A stretch of 64,000 bases of DNA from DATBGO01 sp050011895 (GTDB lineage Bacteria > Actinomycetota > Actinomycetes > Streptosporangiales > Streptosporangiaceae), in contig JBEKIF010000016.1 of NCBI GenBank assembly GCA_050011895.1, forward strand, positions 1-64,000. The letters run 5' to 3'. Within the stretch, counting starts at the first letter, position 1; every line of letters begins with the position of its first letter. The notes below the pieces were generated by a model that made no database searches, was not told the origin of the DNA, and saw only the letters and a program-made list of their open reading frames with translations. Shown one piece after another: positions 36,538 through 45,369 of this stretch. Position numbers and translations under genes: made by a program.

Positions 36538-39282
36538 GTGGGCAGGGACGCCGACCGTCAGCACGTGCCGGCGCCGATGCGCCGCGATACACGGCTGCTT
36601 GGCGGCCTACTGGGCGAGGTGCTCCGCGAGGCCGGCGGCCAGGTCTTGCTTGACGACGTCGAGGGGCTCCGGCGCGCCGTCATCGACGCGCGGCGCGGCG
36701 CGGACGGCGAGCATCCCGAACACCGCGAGCACGGCCAGCACCACGGGCACGGCCAGCACGGCCAGCACGGCGAGCACGGCGAGCACGGCCAGCCCGGTGA
36801 GCACGGCGAGCACGGCGAGGACGCCCACACGGAGATCGCCGCGCTTGTCGCCTCCTGGCCGCTCGAGCGCGCCGAAGCTGTCGCGCACGCGTTCACTGTC
36901 TACTTTCATCTCGCCAATCTGGCCGAGGAACGGCAGCGGATCCGCACGCTGCGCGAGCGGGATACGTCCTCCCCGCCGCAGCCCGAGTCGCTGGCGGCCG
37001 CCGTCGCGCGCGTGAGCCGCGAGGGTGACCCCGGGCAGCTCGACCGCCTGCTGGCCGGGCTGCGGGTACATCCCGTGCTCACTGCCCATCCCACCGAGGC
37101 CCGGCGCCGCGCTGTCACCGAGGCGCTGCGCCGGATCGGGGCGCTGCTGGACGCCCTGGACGACGGCCGTCTCGGCGCGAACGAGCGGGTGGAGACCCGG
37201 CGCAGGTTGTCCGAGGAGATCGACCTGCTGTGGCGCACGTCCGCGCTGCGGGTGGCGGCCATGCGGCCGCTCGATGAGGTCCGTGCCGCCATGACCGCCT
37301 TCGACGAGACGCTATTCCGGCTGGTCCCGGCCCTGTACCGGTCGCTCGACCGGGCCCTGAACGGCGCGGCGTCCGGGCATGCGGCTCCGGCAGCGCCGGC
37401 GTTCTTGCGGTTCGGCAGCTGGGTCGGGGGGGACCGCGACGGCAACCCGTTCGTGACCGCGCGGGTGACCAGGCAGGCGGCAGCCATCCAGGCCGATCAC
37501 GTGCTGCGCGCGCTGGAGAACGCGACCGAGCGGATCGGCCGTGCGCTCACCGTGCATGCCGCTGAGCCGGCCGGCTCAGTCATCGCGGGCGCGATCACGG
37601 CCGCCGAGGGCGCGCACCCGGAGCTGCTCGCCGATATCGCGGCGCGCTCGCCACAGGAGCCGTTCCGCACCTATCTCCTGTACGCCGCCGAACGGCTGCG
37701 CGCCACCCGCCTCGGCGAGGCGGACCGGCCCGGACTGGCTTACGCCGGCCCGGACGAGTTCGTCGCGGATCTCCGCCTCGTGCAGCGGGCGCTCGGGCAG
37801 GCCGGCGCCTTCCGCCAGGCCTACGGCGAGCTGCAGCACTTGCTCTGGCAAGCTGAGACGTTCGGGTTTCACCTGGCCGAACTTGAGGTCCGCCAGCACA
37901 GCGAGGTGCACGCGCGCGTCCTGGCCGAGATCAGCTCCGGCGGCCCGCTGTCGGCCGAGGCTAGCGAGGTAGCGGCGACGTTCCAGGCGATTACCTGGAT
38001 CCAGGGCAGGTTCGGCACCGCCGCCTGCCGGCGTTATGTGGTGAGCTTCACCAGGTCCGCTTCCGACATTGCGGCCGTCTACGAGCTTGCGCGCCGCAGC
38101 GTCTTTAACGGGGCGCGCCCGGAACTCGACGTCGTCCCCCTGTTCGAGAGCGGTGCTGATCTTCAGAACGCGACCCGGGTGCTGGACGACATGCTGCAGC
38201 TGGAGCCGGTTGCGGCCAGGCTCGCCGTGACCGGGCGGCGGATGGAGGTCATGCTCGGCTACTCTGACTCGGCCAAGGAACTCGGCCCGGTCAGCGCGAC
38301 GCTGCGGCTGTTCGACGCGCAACAGCGGCTGGTGGCGTGGGCGGCCGAGCACGACATCAGGCTCACCTTGTTCCACGGCCGCGGCGGGGCACTGGGGCGG
38401 GGCGGCGGGCCCGCGGGCCGCGCGGTGCTCGCGCAGGCGCCCGGCACGGTGGACGGTGGGTTCAAGGTCACCGAGCAGGGCGAGGTGATCTTCGCCAGGT
38501 ACGGCCACCCGGTGATCGCCCAGCGTCACCTGGAACGGGTCACCTCGGCGGTGCTGCTGGCCAGCTCGGGTTCGGCTGGCGGGCCAGCGGCAGGACGGTT
38601 CAGCAAGATCGCGGGCAGGCTCGACGCCGGTGCGCTTGGCGCCTACCGGACGCTCGTCGAGACCCCCGGAATCGCCGAGTGGTTCGCCATGATCAGCCCG
38701 CTGGCGGAGATCGGCAGCATGCGGCTCGGATCGCGGCCAGCCCGCCGGAACGCCGCGGCCAGCCCGGTCGGGCTGGCCGACCTGCGCGCGATCCCGTGGG
38801 TTTTCGCGTGGTCGCAGACGCGGGTGAACCTGCCCGGCTGGTTCGGCCTCGGCAGCGGCCTCGCCGCTGTGGCGGATGGCAAGCACGGCCTGCGGGCGGC
38901 GCGCGACGCCTACCATCACTGGCCGTTGCTTGGCGTGCTCCTGGACAACGCCGAGATGAGCCTGGCCAAGACCGACCGGCGGATTGCCGTGCGGTACCTG
39001 GCCCTGGGCGGAAGGGACGATCTGTCCGCGCTGATCCTTGACGAGTACGACCTGACCAGGAGCCTGGTGCTGGCCGTGACCGGGCACGACGAGCTGCTGG
39101 CCAACCGCCCGGTGCTGCGGCGGGCCATCGCGCTGCGCGAGCCGTACGTGGACGCGCTCTCCCACCTGCAGCTGCGCGCATTGGCCGCGCTGCGGGGCGA
39201 TGATGGCGAGCGCGAGCGGCAGGAGCGGCTGCTGCTCCTGACCGTCAACGGAGTCGCCGCCGGCCTGCAGAACACCGGCTGA
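36538..39282 (+). CDS. ppc: Phosphoenolpyruvate carboxylase
   Basis: 914 residues from GTG at 36538 (ATG at 36577 is possible). Catalytic motifs are intact: VLTAHPTEARRRAV with the essential His, GSWVGGDRDGNPFVT, GYSDSAKELG, FHGRGGALGRGGGP, VTEQGEVIFARYG, and the C-terminal QNTG. The enzyme makes oxaloacetate from PEP and bicarbonate, an anaplerotic step complementing PFOR. Near residues 57-96 there is a His/Gly/Glu-rich insertion (HGQHGQHGEHGEHG type) encoded by a 9-bp repeat, in the weakly conserved N-terminal region before the first catalytic motif. Confidence 0.95.
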   Translation: MGRDADRQHVPAPMRRDTRLLGGLLGEVLREAGGQVLLDDVEGLRRAVIDARRGADGEHPEHREHGQHHGHGQHGQHGEHGEHGQPGEHGEHGEDAHTEIAALVASWPLERAEAVAHAFTVYFHLANLAEERQRIRTLRERDTSSPPQPESLAAAVARVSREGDPGQLDRLLAGLRVHPVLTAHPTEARRRAVTEALRRIGALLDALDDGRLGANERVETRRRLSEEIDLLWRTSALRVAAMRPLDEVRAAMTAFDETLFRLVPALYRSLDRALNGAASGHAAPAAPAFLRFGSWVGGDRDGNPFVTARVTRQAAAIQADHVLRALENATERIGRALTVHAAEPAGSVIAGAITAAEGAHPELLADIAARSPQEPFRTYLLYAAERLRATRLGEADRPGLAYAGPDEFVADLRLVQRALGQAGAFRQAYGELQHLLWQAETFGFHLAELEVRQHSEVHARVLAEISSGGPLSAEASEVAATFQAITWIQGRFGTAACRRYVVSFTRSASDIAAVYELARRSVFNGARPELDVVPLFESGADLQNATRVLDDMLQLEPVAARLAVTGRRMEVMLGYSDSAKELGPVSATLRLFDAQQRLVAWAAEHDIRLTLFHGRGGALGRGGGPAGRAVLAQAPGTVDGGFKVTEQGEVIFARYGHPVIAQRHLERVTSAVLLASSGSAGGPAAGRFSKIAGRLDAGALGAYRTLVETPGIAEWFAMISPLAEIGSMRLGSRPARRNAAASPVGLADLRAIPWVFAWSQTRVNLPGWFGLGSGLAAVADGKHGLRAARDAYHHWPLLGVLLDNAEMSLAKTDRRIAVRYLALGGRDDLSALILDEYDLTRSLVLAVTGHDELLANRPVLRRAIALREPYVDALSHLQLRALAALRGDDGERERQERLLLLTVNGVAAGLQNTG
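36709..36824. repeat. 9-bp in-frame repeat tract inside ppc
   Basis: Repeated GAGCACGGC and CAGCACGGC units encode a His-Gly-Glu/Gln tract of about 39 residues. Imperfect units suggest older expansion than the fdhB minisatellite. Histidine-rich tracts can bind metals, though no function is shown. Confidence 0.85.
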
Positions 39283-39361
39283 CCTGAGCGTTTCCTGCTG
39301 ATCGGGCGACGCTTCGCGGGAGTGTCGCCGACGCCACCTGACCAGCGCTGTGGGCGGTCGC

Positions 39362-40012
39362 CTAGCCGTCCGGGTGATCGATGTCCACCGGCGGCAGGTT
39401 CTCAACCTCGCGCTTGGTGATGTTGAGCCGGATACCGTTGTCGACGTCCGTTACGGCGCCGATCGGGATAGCCACTTCCTTGTGGCCCCAGAAATGCCCT
39501 TCCTGGAGGAGAACATGGGTCACGTGACGCCTGAGGGGGTCGATGACCAGCCCCTGGACCCGGCCTATGTCGCCGTCGGTGGCGTGGACGTGCTCGTCGC
39601 GGCGCACCTCCACCTCGCCCAGGGGAACGGAGTCGTAGGTGACCGTCTGCGAGATGTGCCTGTCGCTGATGCTGCCCACCGAGCCCAGGCCGCCGCGGTA
39701 GTAGGGCAGGGCGAGCACCTGTTGCGGCTCATAGCCGGGGTAACCTGGGCTGCCTGGCAGGAACTGCCGCTCCTCGGCAGGATCGAGCTTCTCGAAGTCC
39801 GCCAACGCACAGCGGAGCCGGATATCGCCCGTCGTAATGTCGACAAGGTCGAGAGGGACAAGCCGGCCATGGTTACGCCGGTGCATGGGCTCGACTACGA
39901 GATGAGTGACCGTGCAAGCGACCGGGTCAACGACCACTCGGCTCACCTCGCCGCAGATTCCGTCGGCACAGGCAGCATGGGCCCCGATCGTGAACGTCGT
40001 GAACTCTGCCAT
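39362..40012 (-). CDS. PRC-barrel domain protein (two tandem barrels)
   Basis: 216 residues from ATG at 40012 (AGAGG upstream; a GTG at 40018 is also in frame). Two related beta-barrel halves are visible: FTIGAHAACADGICGEVSRVVVDPVACTVTHLVVEP near the N-terminus, and VRRDEHVHATDGDIGRVQGLVIDPLRRHVTHVLLQEGHFWG in the second half. PRC barrels occur in RimM, photosynthetic reaction centre H subunits and stress proteins. The duplicated stand-alone form is common in actinobacteria with unknown function. It is convergent with ppc. Confidence 0.85.
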   Translation of the reverse strand: MAEFTTFTIGAHAACADGICGEVSRVVVDPVACTVTHLVVEPMHRRNHGRLVPLDLVDITTGDIRLRCALADFEKLDPAEERQFLPGSPGYPGYEPQQVLALPYYRGGLGSVGSISDRHISQTVTYDSVPLGEVEVRRDEHVHATDGDIGRVQGLVIDPLRRHVTHVLLQEGHFWGHKEVAIPIGAVTDVDNGIRLNITKREVENLPPVDIDHPDG

Positions 40013-40366
40013 TGCCACCCTCTTCGTTTCCGATGGACTTTAGCGCGAAGCCGGCCAGCGCCGGTACAGGCAATAATGCGCGTCACCGCGGCAGCGTGGC
40101 GAATACGCCGATCAGTGCGACTCCCGTGCCGATAATGACGGCAACCACGCCGCTGACTTGGAGTATGTCATAGGCATTCTCAGGTTCGAAGGCTACGACA
40201 CTTAGGAGTCTCCGGGTAACTCAAATATGCGGATCCCAATTCGAAGGCCCAGTTATCCGGGCCTAAGATTACGGATCCAAATATTGAACGCGGATGGGAC
40301 GATTCTGCGCCCGTCACCGAATCATGCCGCGCCGGCCGGATCCGTCCGGGACAACCCGGGCGCCCT
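40013..40366. other. Intergenic region with A+T-richer core
   Basis: Around 40195-40280 the DNA is much less GC-rich than average. It contains a near-direct repeat (CAAATATGCGGATCC / ACGGATCCAAATATT) and a GGCCC-N8-GGGCC hairpin at about 40247-40264. A minus frame ending near 40083 encodes a plausible membrane helix (SGVVAVIIGTGVALIGVFA) but has no normal start. The PRC-barrel promoter should be at the left end. Confidence 0.4.
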
Positions 40367-40504
40367 GGCCAGGCGGCGTCCACGCGTCAGCATCCTGGAC
40401 AGCAACATCCCTGGCCAGGCGGCTGGCACGGGTCAGCATCCTGGACTGCAACATCCCCGGCCAGGCAGCGTCCACGGGTCAACGTCCCTGGACAGCAACG
40501 TCCC
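40367..40504. repeat. 46-bp tandem repeat, three copies
   Basis: Units start at 40367, 40413 and 40459 (each GGCCAGGC...), followed by a partial unit. The copies differ at several bases. 46 is not a multiple of three, and the block lies between two minus-strand genes, so it is noncoding. Confidence 0.85.
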
Positions 40505-40568
40505 AGGACAGCAACGTGTCTCCCCGGCGCAGCACCTGCGGTCGCGCATGGCCCGGAACGATGTTCGG

Positions 40569-41696
40569 CTATTTCTGCCACCTGATAGCGGCACGCCGAT
40601 GGGCTGACACGTAACCGTTATCGGCGAACCAGCGAGCCGATTCCTCGATCGCCTCGCGCGCTGGTCGCGAGGTGTGGCCGAGCTCCGAGCGAGCGCGCTC
40701 GTCGCTGAAGATCATTCTTGTGGCGGACATGCGCGCTGCTTCGAGCGGCACGCGGGGCTCTCGCCGCAGCAGCCGGCCTTCGACCAGATCTGAGGCGACG
40801 CCTGCGGTAAGCACCCATCCCCGCGGGATCTGTCGTCGCGGCATGGGCAGGCCAGAGTAGCTGGCCAGAATCTGGAGAACCGCTCGCATCGACAGGTTTT
40901 CCCCGCCCAGTATGTAGCTGCGGCCGCTGTTCCCGCGTTCGAGGGCGGCCAGGTGGCCAAGCGCGAGATCGTCAATGTGGGTGACGTTCATGGCGGTGTC
41001 CACGAACCCGGGCATCTTGCCATTGAGGAAGTCGAGCACGAGCTTGCCTGTCGGAGTGGGGCCCACGTCGCCGGGGCCCAGCGGAAAGGTCGGGAGGACG
41101 ATGCAGACGTCAAGCCCTTCGGCAGCGGCTCTGAGCACCTCATGTTCGGCGACGAATTTAGATCTCTTGTAGTGGCCAAACAGGTGCGAGATGTCGGCGC
41201 AGGACGTTTCATCGGCCAGCTTGCCTTGCCTCGTCGTCGCCAGTCCGAGGACACCGACAGTGGACGTGAACACCAGCCGCTCGCATCCCGCGGCTCGGGC
41301 GCCGTCGAGCACATTGAGCGTCCCGCCGACGTTGACGTCATAGAAGATCCGCGGGTCAGGTGCCCAGAAGCGGTAGACCGCCGCCAGGTGGAACACGAAA
41401 CGAGCGCCCGCGCACGCGGCCCGGACGGCAGCGCTGTCCCGGATGTCCGCCACGGCCCGCTCCACGCTGACCCCCTTGAGATTGCGGTCGCCGGCTCCCG
41501 GTTCGACCACGACGACGACCTCTGCGCCCCTGGCCTGCACTGCTCTCGTGACGGCGGACCCGATGAAGCCCGAGGCGCCGGTAATGACCACCCGGTCCCC
41601 AGGCTCGATACGGAACGCGTCGGCCAGCTGACGGACGCGGCGGGCGGTCCCGGCTGCGCCGCTCGGAGAGGCGTCATCCGGAGGCGTGTAGTGCAT
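40569..41696 (-). CDS. NAD-dependent epimerase/dehydratase (HpnA-like, hopanoid-associated)
   Basis: 375 residues. The extended-SDR cofactor motif VVITGASGFIGSAVTRAVQ follows a roughly 35-residue leader. Other motifs are FHLAAVYRFWAPDPRIFYDVNV, STVGVLG, HYKRSKFVAE (Y-x3-K) and VLPTFPLGPGDVGPTPTGK, which closely resemble hopanoid-associated sugar epimerases. HpnA-type enzymes act on a sugar nucleotide or on the hopanoid side chain. No squalene-hopene cyclase is in this window, so the pathway link is by family only. Confidence 0.82.
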   Translation of the reverse strand: MHYTPPDDASPSGAAGTARRVRQLADAFRIEPGDRVVITGASGFIGSAVTRAVQARGAEVVVVVEPGAGDRNLKGVSVERAVADIRDSAAVRAACAGARFVFHLAAVYRFWAPDPRIFYDVNVGGTLNVLDGARAAGCERLVFTSTVGVLGLATTRQGKLADETSCADISHLFGHYKRSKFVAEHEVLRAAAEGLDVCIVLPTFPLGPGDVGPTPTGKLVLDFLNGKMPGFVDTAMNVTHIDDLALGHLAALERGNSGRSYILGGENLSMRAVLQILASYSGLPMPRRQIPRGWVLTAGVASDLVEGRLLRREPRVPLEAARMSATRMIFSDERARSELGHTSRPAREAIEESARWFADNGYVSAHRRAAIRWQK

Positions 41697-41879
41697 CAGT
41701 CACAATGTAGCGGCCCGCCCTGGGCCGCCCCGGGCCTGGTGTGATCACCGTTGCCGACCCGCCTAATCGGCGGCTACCGCCGGCCAGCGCCACCAGCCCG
41801 CCGCCAGGCCTCCAGAACGGCCAGCCATAGCTGCGCGTACATGATCGCGAGCCCGGTGGTAGCCGTCGGCTAACTGACC
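41697..41879. other. Promoter-side gap of the epimerase gene; no other gene seen
   Basis: This 183-bp stretch holds no plausible frame. It leads directly into the third 64-bp palindromic element. Confidence 0.35.
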
Positions 41880-41943
41880 TATACCGGATTTCGTGGGTAT
41901 ATTTCGGGCATTACGGTCCGTTCAGTGAACCTAATCCGGTATA
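41880..41943. repeat. 64-bp palindromic element, copy 3
   Basis: TATACCGGATTT (41880-41891) at the left and AATCCGGTATA (41933-41943) at the right. The interior is similar to copy 1 (ATTTC-GGCATTACGGTC then TGAAC), which supports common descent of copies 1 and 3. It lies between the epimerase gene and the BVMO pseudogene. Confidence 0.8.
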
Positions 41944-42093
41944 GGTGTGAGCGAATGGTTTTCGGTCACGGTTCGATCGGCTTTGAGGACTGCCGATCCG
42001 GGCCCGGACTGGCTCAGCTGAGGGCGGCCACCGGACATGGCCGGGCTGGGGCTGCTTCCAGCGCGTCAAGCAGCGTGCCGCAGCCAGGTGCAG

Positions 42094-42165
42094 CGGCCGG
42101 TGCGCTCAGCTCTTTGGCGGCCGGTGCGCTCAGCTCTTTGGCTGTAGGCGCGCTCAGCTCTTTGG
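42094..42165. repeat. 24-bp tandem repeat at the 3' end of the BVMO pseudogene
   Basis: Three units (42094-42117, 42118-42141, 42142-42165), the first two identical, plus a partial. In one minus frame each unit encodes an AAKELSAP octapeptide, but the present BVMO frame stops inside the block at 42154. An earlier longer C-terminal repeat tail may have been lost by frameshift. Confidence 0.75.
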
Positions 42166-43445
42166 CTGCAGGCGCGCTGCGGCTGGACGGAACTCCAGTT
42201 CCTCGTCGCCGGCGGGCCCGCGGAACAGCGCCGCGTCCTTGCGGTAGTGCTGCTGCAGCCGCCAGGGCGCCCGGTCACCCTGCAGTGGCAGGCTGGCGCG
42301 GGAGCGCTGGAAGTAGCCGGAGGTCATCTCGATGAACGGCGAGGTGTCCATCGGCTCGGATGGCAGCCGCGGGGTGACGATCGCGTACCCGTTCCGTTCC
42401 ATTGTGGACAGCAGGCGCGCGACGTAGGAGGAGACACGGTCGACTTTGAGGGTCCAGGAGGCGTTGGTGTAGCCGAGCGCGAAAGCCAGGTTAGGAACTC
42501 CGTCGAGCATCATCCCCTTGTAGACGACGCGCTCAGGGACCACGACCTTCTCCCCGTCGACCGTCAGCTCGATTCCGCCTAGCGGGAGCAGATTCAGCCC
42601 CGTCGCCGTGACGACCACGTCGGCCTCGAGCGTCGCGCCCGAGCGCAGCCGCAGACCGGCCGCGGTGAACGCCTCGATGTGATCGGTCACGACGTCGGCT
42701 TTGCCGGAGCGGATGGCCGCGAACAAGTCACCCTCGGGCACCAGGCACAAGCGCTGGTCCCAGGGCTCGTACGCGGGGGTGAAATGCTTGGCCACGTCGT
42801 ACCCGGCCGGCAAGCGCTTGCGGACTCCGTTGCGGAGCAGCGCTCGCATCCGGTCCGGGTACTTGCGGCACAGACTGTAGATCGCGGTCGCCAGCTGCAC
42901 GTTCTTCCATCGCACGGCCGCGTAGGCCTGGCGCTCGGGCAGCACCTTGCGCAGCAGATCCGCGATCGGGTCACGGACAGGGAACGCCAGGATGAACGAC
43001 GGTGAGCGCTGCAGCATGGTCACCCGCGCGGCCGCCTCGGCCAGCGCAGGGACGAGAGTCACGGCCGTCGCTCCGCTTCCGATGACGACGACCCGCTTGC
43101 CGGTGACGTCGAGGTCCTGTGCTCATCGACGACGTGCGCCGCCGCGGTTTCCCTGACGTAACGCAGGATGTCTGCGCCGCCGGCGATCGCCTTGGCCTGC
43201 TTCCACGGGCGGAAGGCATAGCCGAGGGTGAACATGTCCGAGTCTGACCGGACGCCGGGGTACCTGAACAGGTCCCACGTCCCGCCGCTCGCGCCGCGCG
43301 CCTCGAGGATCGCATACGAGCTGCCCGGAGCGGCTGTCTGCAGCTGGCAGGCGGCACCGATCCCGGACAGGCCAGCGCCCACGATCAGCAGGTCTACGTG
43401 CCCTGGTGCGGTCGCGTCCCCGGGGCGGGCGGCAGTCGTGGTCAC
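42154..43445 (-). pseudogene. Baeyer-Villiger-type flavin monooxygenase with internal deletion
   Basis: The likely start is GTG at 43445 (GGGGAG upstream). The first part has the FAD motif LLIVGAGLSGIGAACQL, GGTWDLFRYPGVRSDSDM and reaches AHVVDEH. The next recognisable sequence, in another frame, is QDLDVTGKRVVVIGSGATA (the NADPH Rossmann motif), continuing to 42154. Intact relatives carry roughly 70 residues between these points, including the FxGxxxHxxxWP fingerprint, all missing here. Deletion plus frameshift makes this a pseudogene. The junction lies near 43115. The 302-residue remnant starting inside the Rossmann fold could not bind FAD alone. Confidence 0.85.
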
Positions 43446-43559
43446 GGTGCTCCCCTGACGGCGTTCGGTGCTATGGCGCAGGTGCCAGGATGACACGTCC
43501 GCAGAACCGCGCTGGCCTGTGCACCGGACCAGTAACTCCGTCAGCGGCTCGGCCAGCGG

Positions 43560-44402
43560 TCAGGCGAGCCTCGTCACGGCCACGATGACGTCCATCGCGG
43601 CGCCGGGGGCGCCGTGATAGATGCCCTTGAGCGGCGGGACATCGCCGTAATCCCGGCCGGCGGCCACGACCACGTGCTGCTCGCCCACCTGGGCACGGTT
43701 CGTCGGATCGCAGGCCACCCACTCGCCGGTCCAGTATTCGACCCAGGCGTGGCTCTGGCCTTCCACCTCATCGCCAGGCTCGGCTTCCGGCTGCGGATGC
43801 AGGTACCCGGATACGTAACGGGCCGGGAGGCCGGCCTCGCGCAGCAGCGCGACCGTCAGGTGCGCGATGTCCTGGCAGACACCCTGGCCCTTGTCCCATG
43901 CTTCTTGTGCGCTCGTCTGGACGCCGGTGGCACCCGGGACGTAGGCCACCCGGTCGTTGACCCAGGAGGCGATGTCCTCGGCGGCTTCGAGCGGGTCGGC
44001 GTCGGCGGTCCGCTGCCGGGCGGTGGCCGCCAGCGTTTGGTCGACAGTCGTGCGCCGGGTCGGCGTGAGGAACTCCAGCAGCCTCTCCTCCGCCGCGCGC
44101 TCGGTCAGCACTGACCACTCCAGCGGCGGGGCGGGCTGGAGCGGGGAGCTGGTCTCGACGGTGGCCTGGGCACGAATCACCAGCTCGTGGTGCGGCGCCT
44201 GGATGTCGAAGGCGCTGACGAGCGTTCCCCAGTAGTCGATATAGGTCGAGATCGCCGCCGGCACGTCGGTCGAGACCTGGCACTCGAGCGGCGACTGCCT
44301 GGGCAGTGTCGCTGGAGTCATCCGGGCCTCGTTGTAGGACGCGCGCGCCAATCCGTCGTAACGCACCCGGGTCTGGTGCACGATCCTCAGCCGCCAGCCC
44401 AC
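43560..44402 (-). CDS. Transglutaminase-like cysteine peptidase/amidase (with N-terminal beta domain)
   Basis: 280 residues from GTG at 44402, one base after the alpha-E stop. The N-terminal bacterial transglutaminase-associated domain (WRLRIVHQTRVRYDGLARASYNE) is followed by the catalytic core: Cys in GQGVCQDIAHLTVALLREAG, His in QSHAWVEYWTG, and Asp in WVACDPTN. All three triad residues are present. It is the last gene of the ATP-grasp - alpha-E - transglutaminase set, which is conserved across many bacteria and has been proposed to make or cut a peptide-like product. No product is known for this locus. Confidence 0.9.
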   Translation of the reverse strand: MGWRLRIVHQTRVRYDGLARASYNEARMTPATLPRQSPLECQVSTDVPAAISTYIDYWGTLVSAFDIQAPHHELVIRAQATVETSSPLQPAPPLEWSVLTERAAEERLLEFLTPTRRTTVDQTLAATARQRTADADPLEAAEDIASWVNDRVAYVPGATGVQTSAQEAWDKGQGVCQDIAHLTVALLREAGLPARYVSGYLHPQPEAEPGDEVEGQSHAWVEYWTGEWVACDPTNRAQVGEQHVVVAAGRDYGDVPPLKGIYHGAPGAAMDVIVAVTRLA

Positions 44403-44403
44403 G

Positions 44404-45369
44404 TCATCCTTCCTGCGCCCAGGCCACCGGCTGGCCGTAATTGAAGTAGCGCTCGGTGATGGCCTCGCTGGCCTCCAGGCAGGTCTGCTGAAGCGCACTG
44501 ATCAGGTCGGCGAGCTGATCAGGCAGCAACTGCTGGTCGGCGTACTCCAGCGTGGTCCGCATCCGCCCGATCGGACGCCGGGCCAGGTCGCTCATGCCGG
44601 CCCTGACCGGGCCGGGATCGAGGGCGGCCAGGCATTTCTCGGCCGTCGTCAGCGCGTGCAGCACCGATCTGGGGAACAGCCGGTCAAGGATGAGGAATTC
44701 AGCGACGTGCCCGGAACCCCCGGTCCAGCTGCGCGTGCGCATAAACGACTCGTAGGCGCCGCACGCGCGCAGCAGCATCGGCCAGCCGAGCTCATAGGGA
44801 ATGGCGGGCATCCGGGCCAGCAGCAGCCTGGCCGTCATATCCACCCGTTCCAGGCTCCGGCCGAGCAGCAGGAACCGCCACGCGTCGTCGCGGCTCATCG
44901 TCGAGTCGGCCAGGCCGAAGAACAGCGCGGCACGCTCGCTGATGAACCGCAGGTAGGCGTGCGGGCCCAGCTGCTCGGCGGCCCGGCGCTGGCGTGCCAG
45001 CCGCAGGCTGGTCACGTTCAGGCATTCCCACATCTCGTTGGAGATCACCTCGCGCACGCTGCGCGCGCCGGCGCGCGCCGCCAGCATCGCGCCGGCAATG
45101 GCGCTCGGGCTGTTCGCGTCGTAGGCCAGCTGATCCAGCGCCAGGCCGATGTCGAGCCTGGTGTCATCGCGCGGCGGGATTCCCAGCACCGCCAGCAGCG
45201 AGCGGCAGCCGGCGTCCTCGTCGGCGTGCGGCTCCTCCAGCATGCGGTGCACGTACACATCGACCATCCGAGCGGTGTCGTCCGCCCGCTCGACATAGCG
45301 GCCGGTCCAGAAGAGCGTCTCGGCGATGCGGCTGAGCAGCCCTGCGAGCGGAGCCGGGCCGGCACTCAT
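44404..45369 (-). CDS. Alpha-E domain protein (DUF403)
   Basis: 321 all-helical residues. It begins LLSRIAETLFWTGRYVERADDTARMVDVYVHRML, the hallmark of the alpha-E family, with the mid-region GARSVREVISNEMWECLN and FGLADSTMSRDDAWRFLLLGRSLERVDMTARLL. It overlaps the ATP-grasp gene by ATGA and ends one base before the transglutaminase. Its partner role with circularly permuted ATP-grasp enzymes is conserved, but no catalytic activity has been assigned. Confidence 0.92.
   Translation of the reverse strand: MSAGPAPLAGLLSRIAETLFWTGRYVERADDTARMVDVYVHRMLEEPHADEDAGCRSLLAVLGIPPRDDTRLDIGLALDQLAYDANSPSAIAGAMLAARAGARSVREVISNEMWECLNVTSLRLARQRRAAEQLGPHAYLRFISERAALFFGLADSTMSRDDAWRFLLLGRSLERVDMTARLLLARMPAIPYELGWPMLLRACGAYESFMRTRSWTGGSGHVAEFLILDRLFPRSVLHALTTAEKCLAALDPGPVRAGMSDLARRPIGRMRTTLEYADQQLLPDQLADLISALQQTCLEASEAITERYFNYGQPVAWAQEG

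Noticed and set aside
40080..40205. Minus-strand frame encoding a membrane helix SGVVAVIIGTGVALIGVFA
   Set aside because: Protein-like, but there is no ATG, GTG or TTG at a sensible place and no ribosome site. It may be a remnant.
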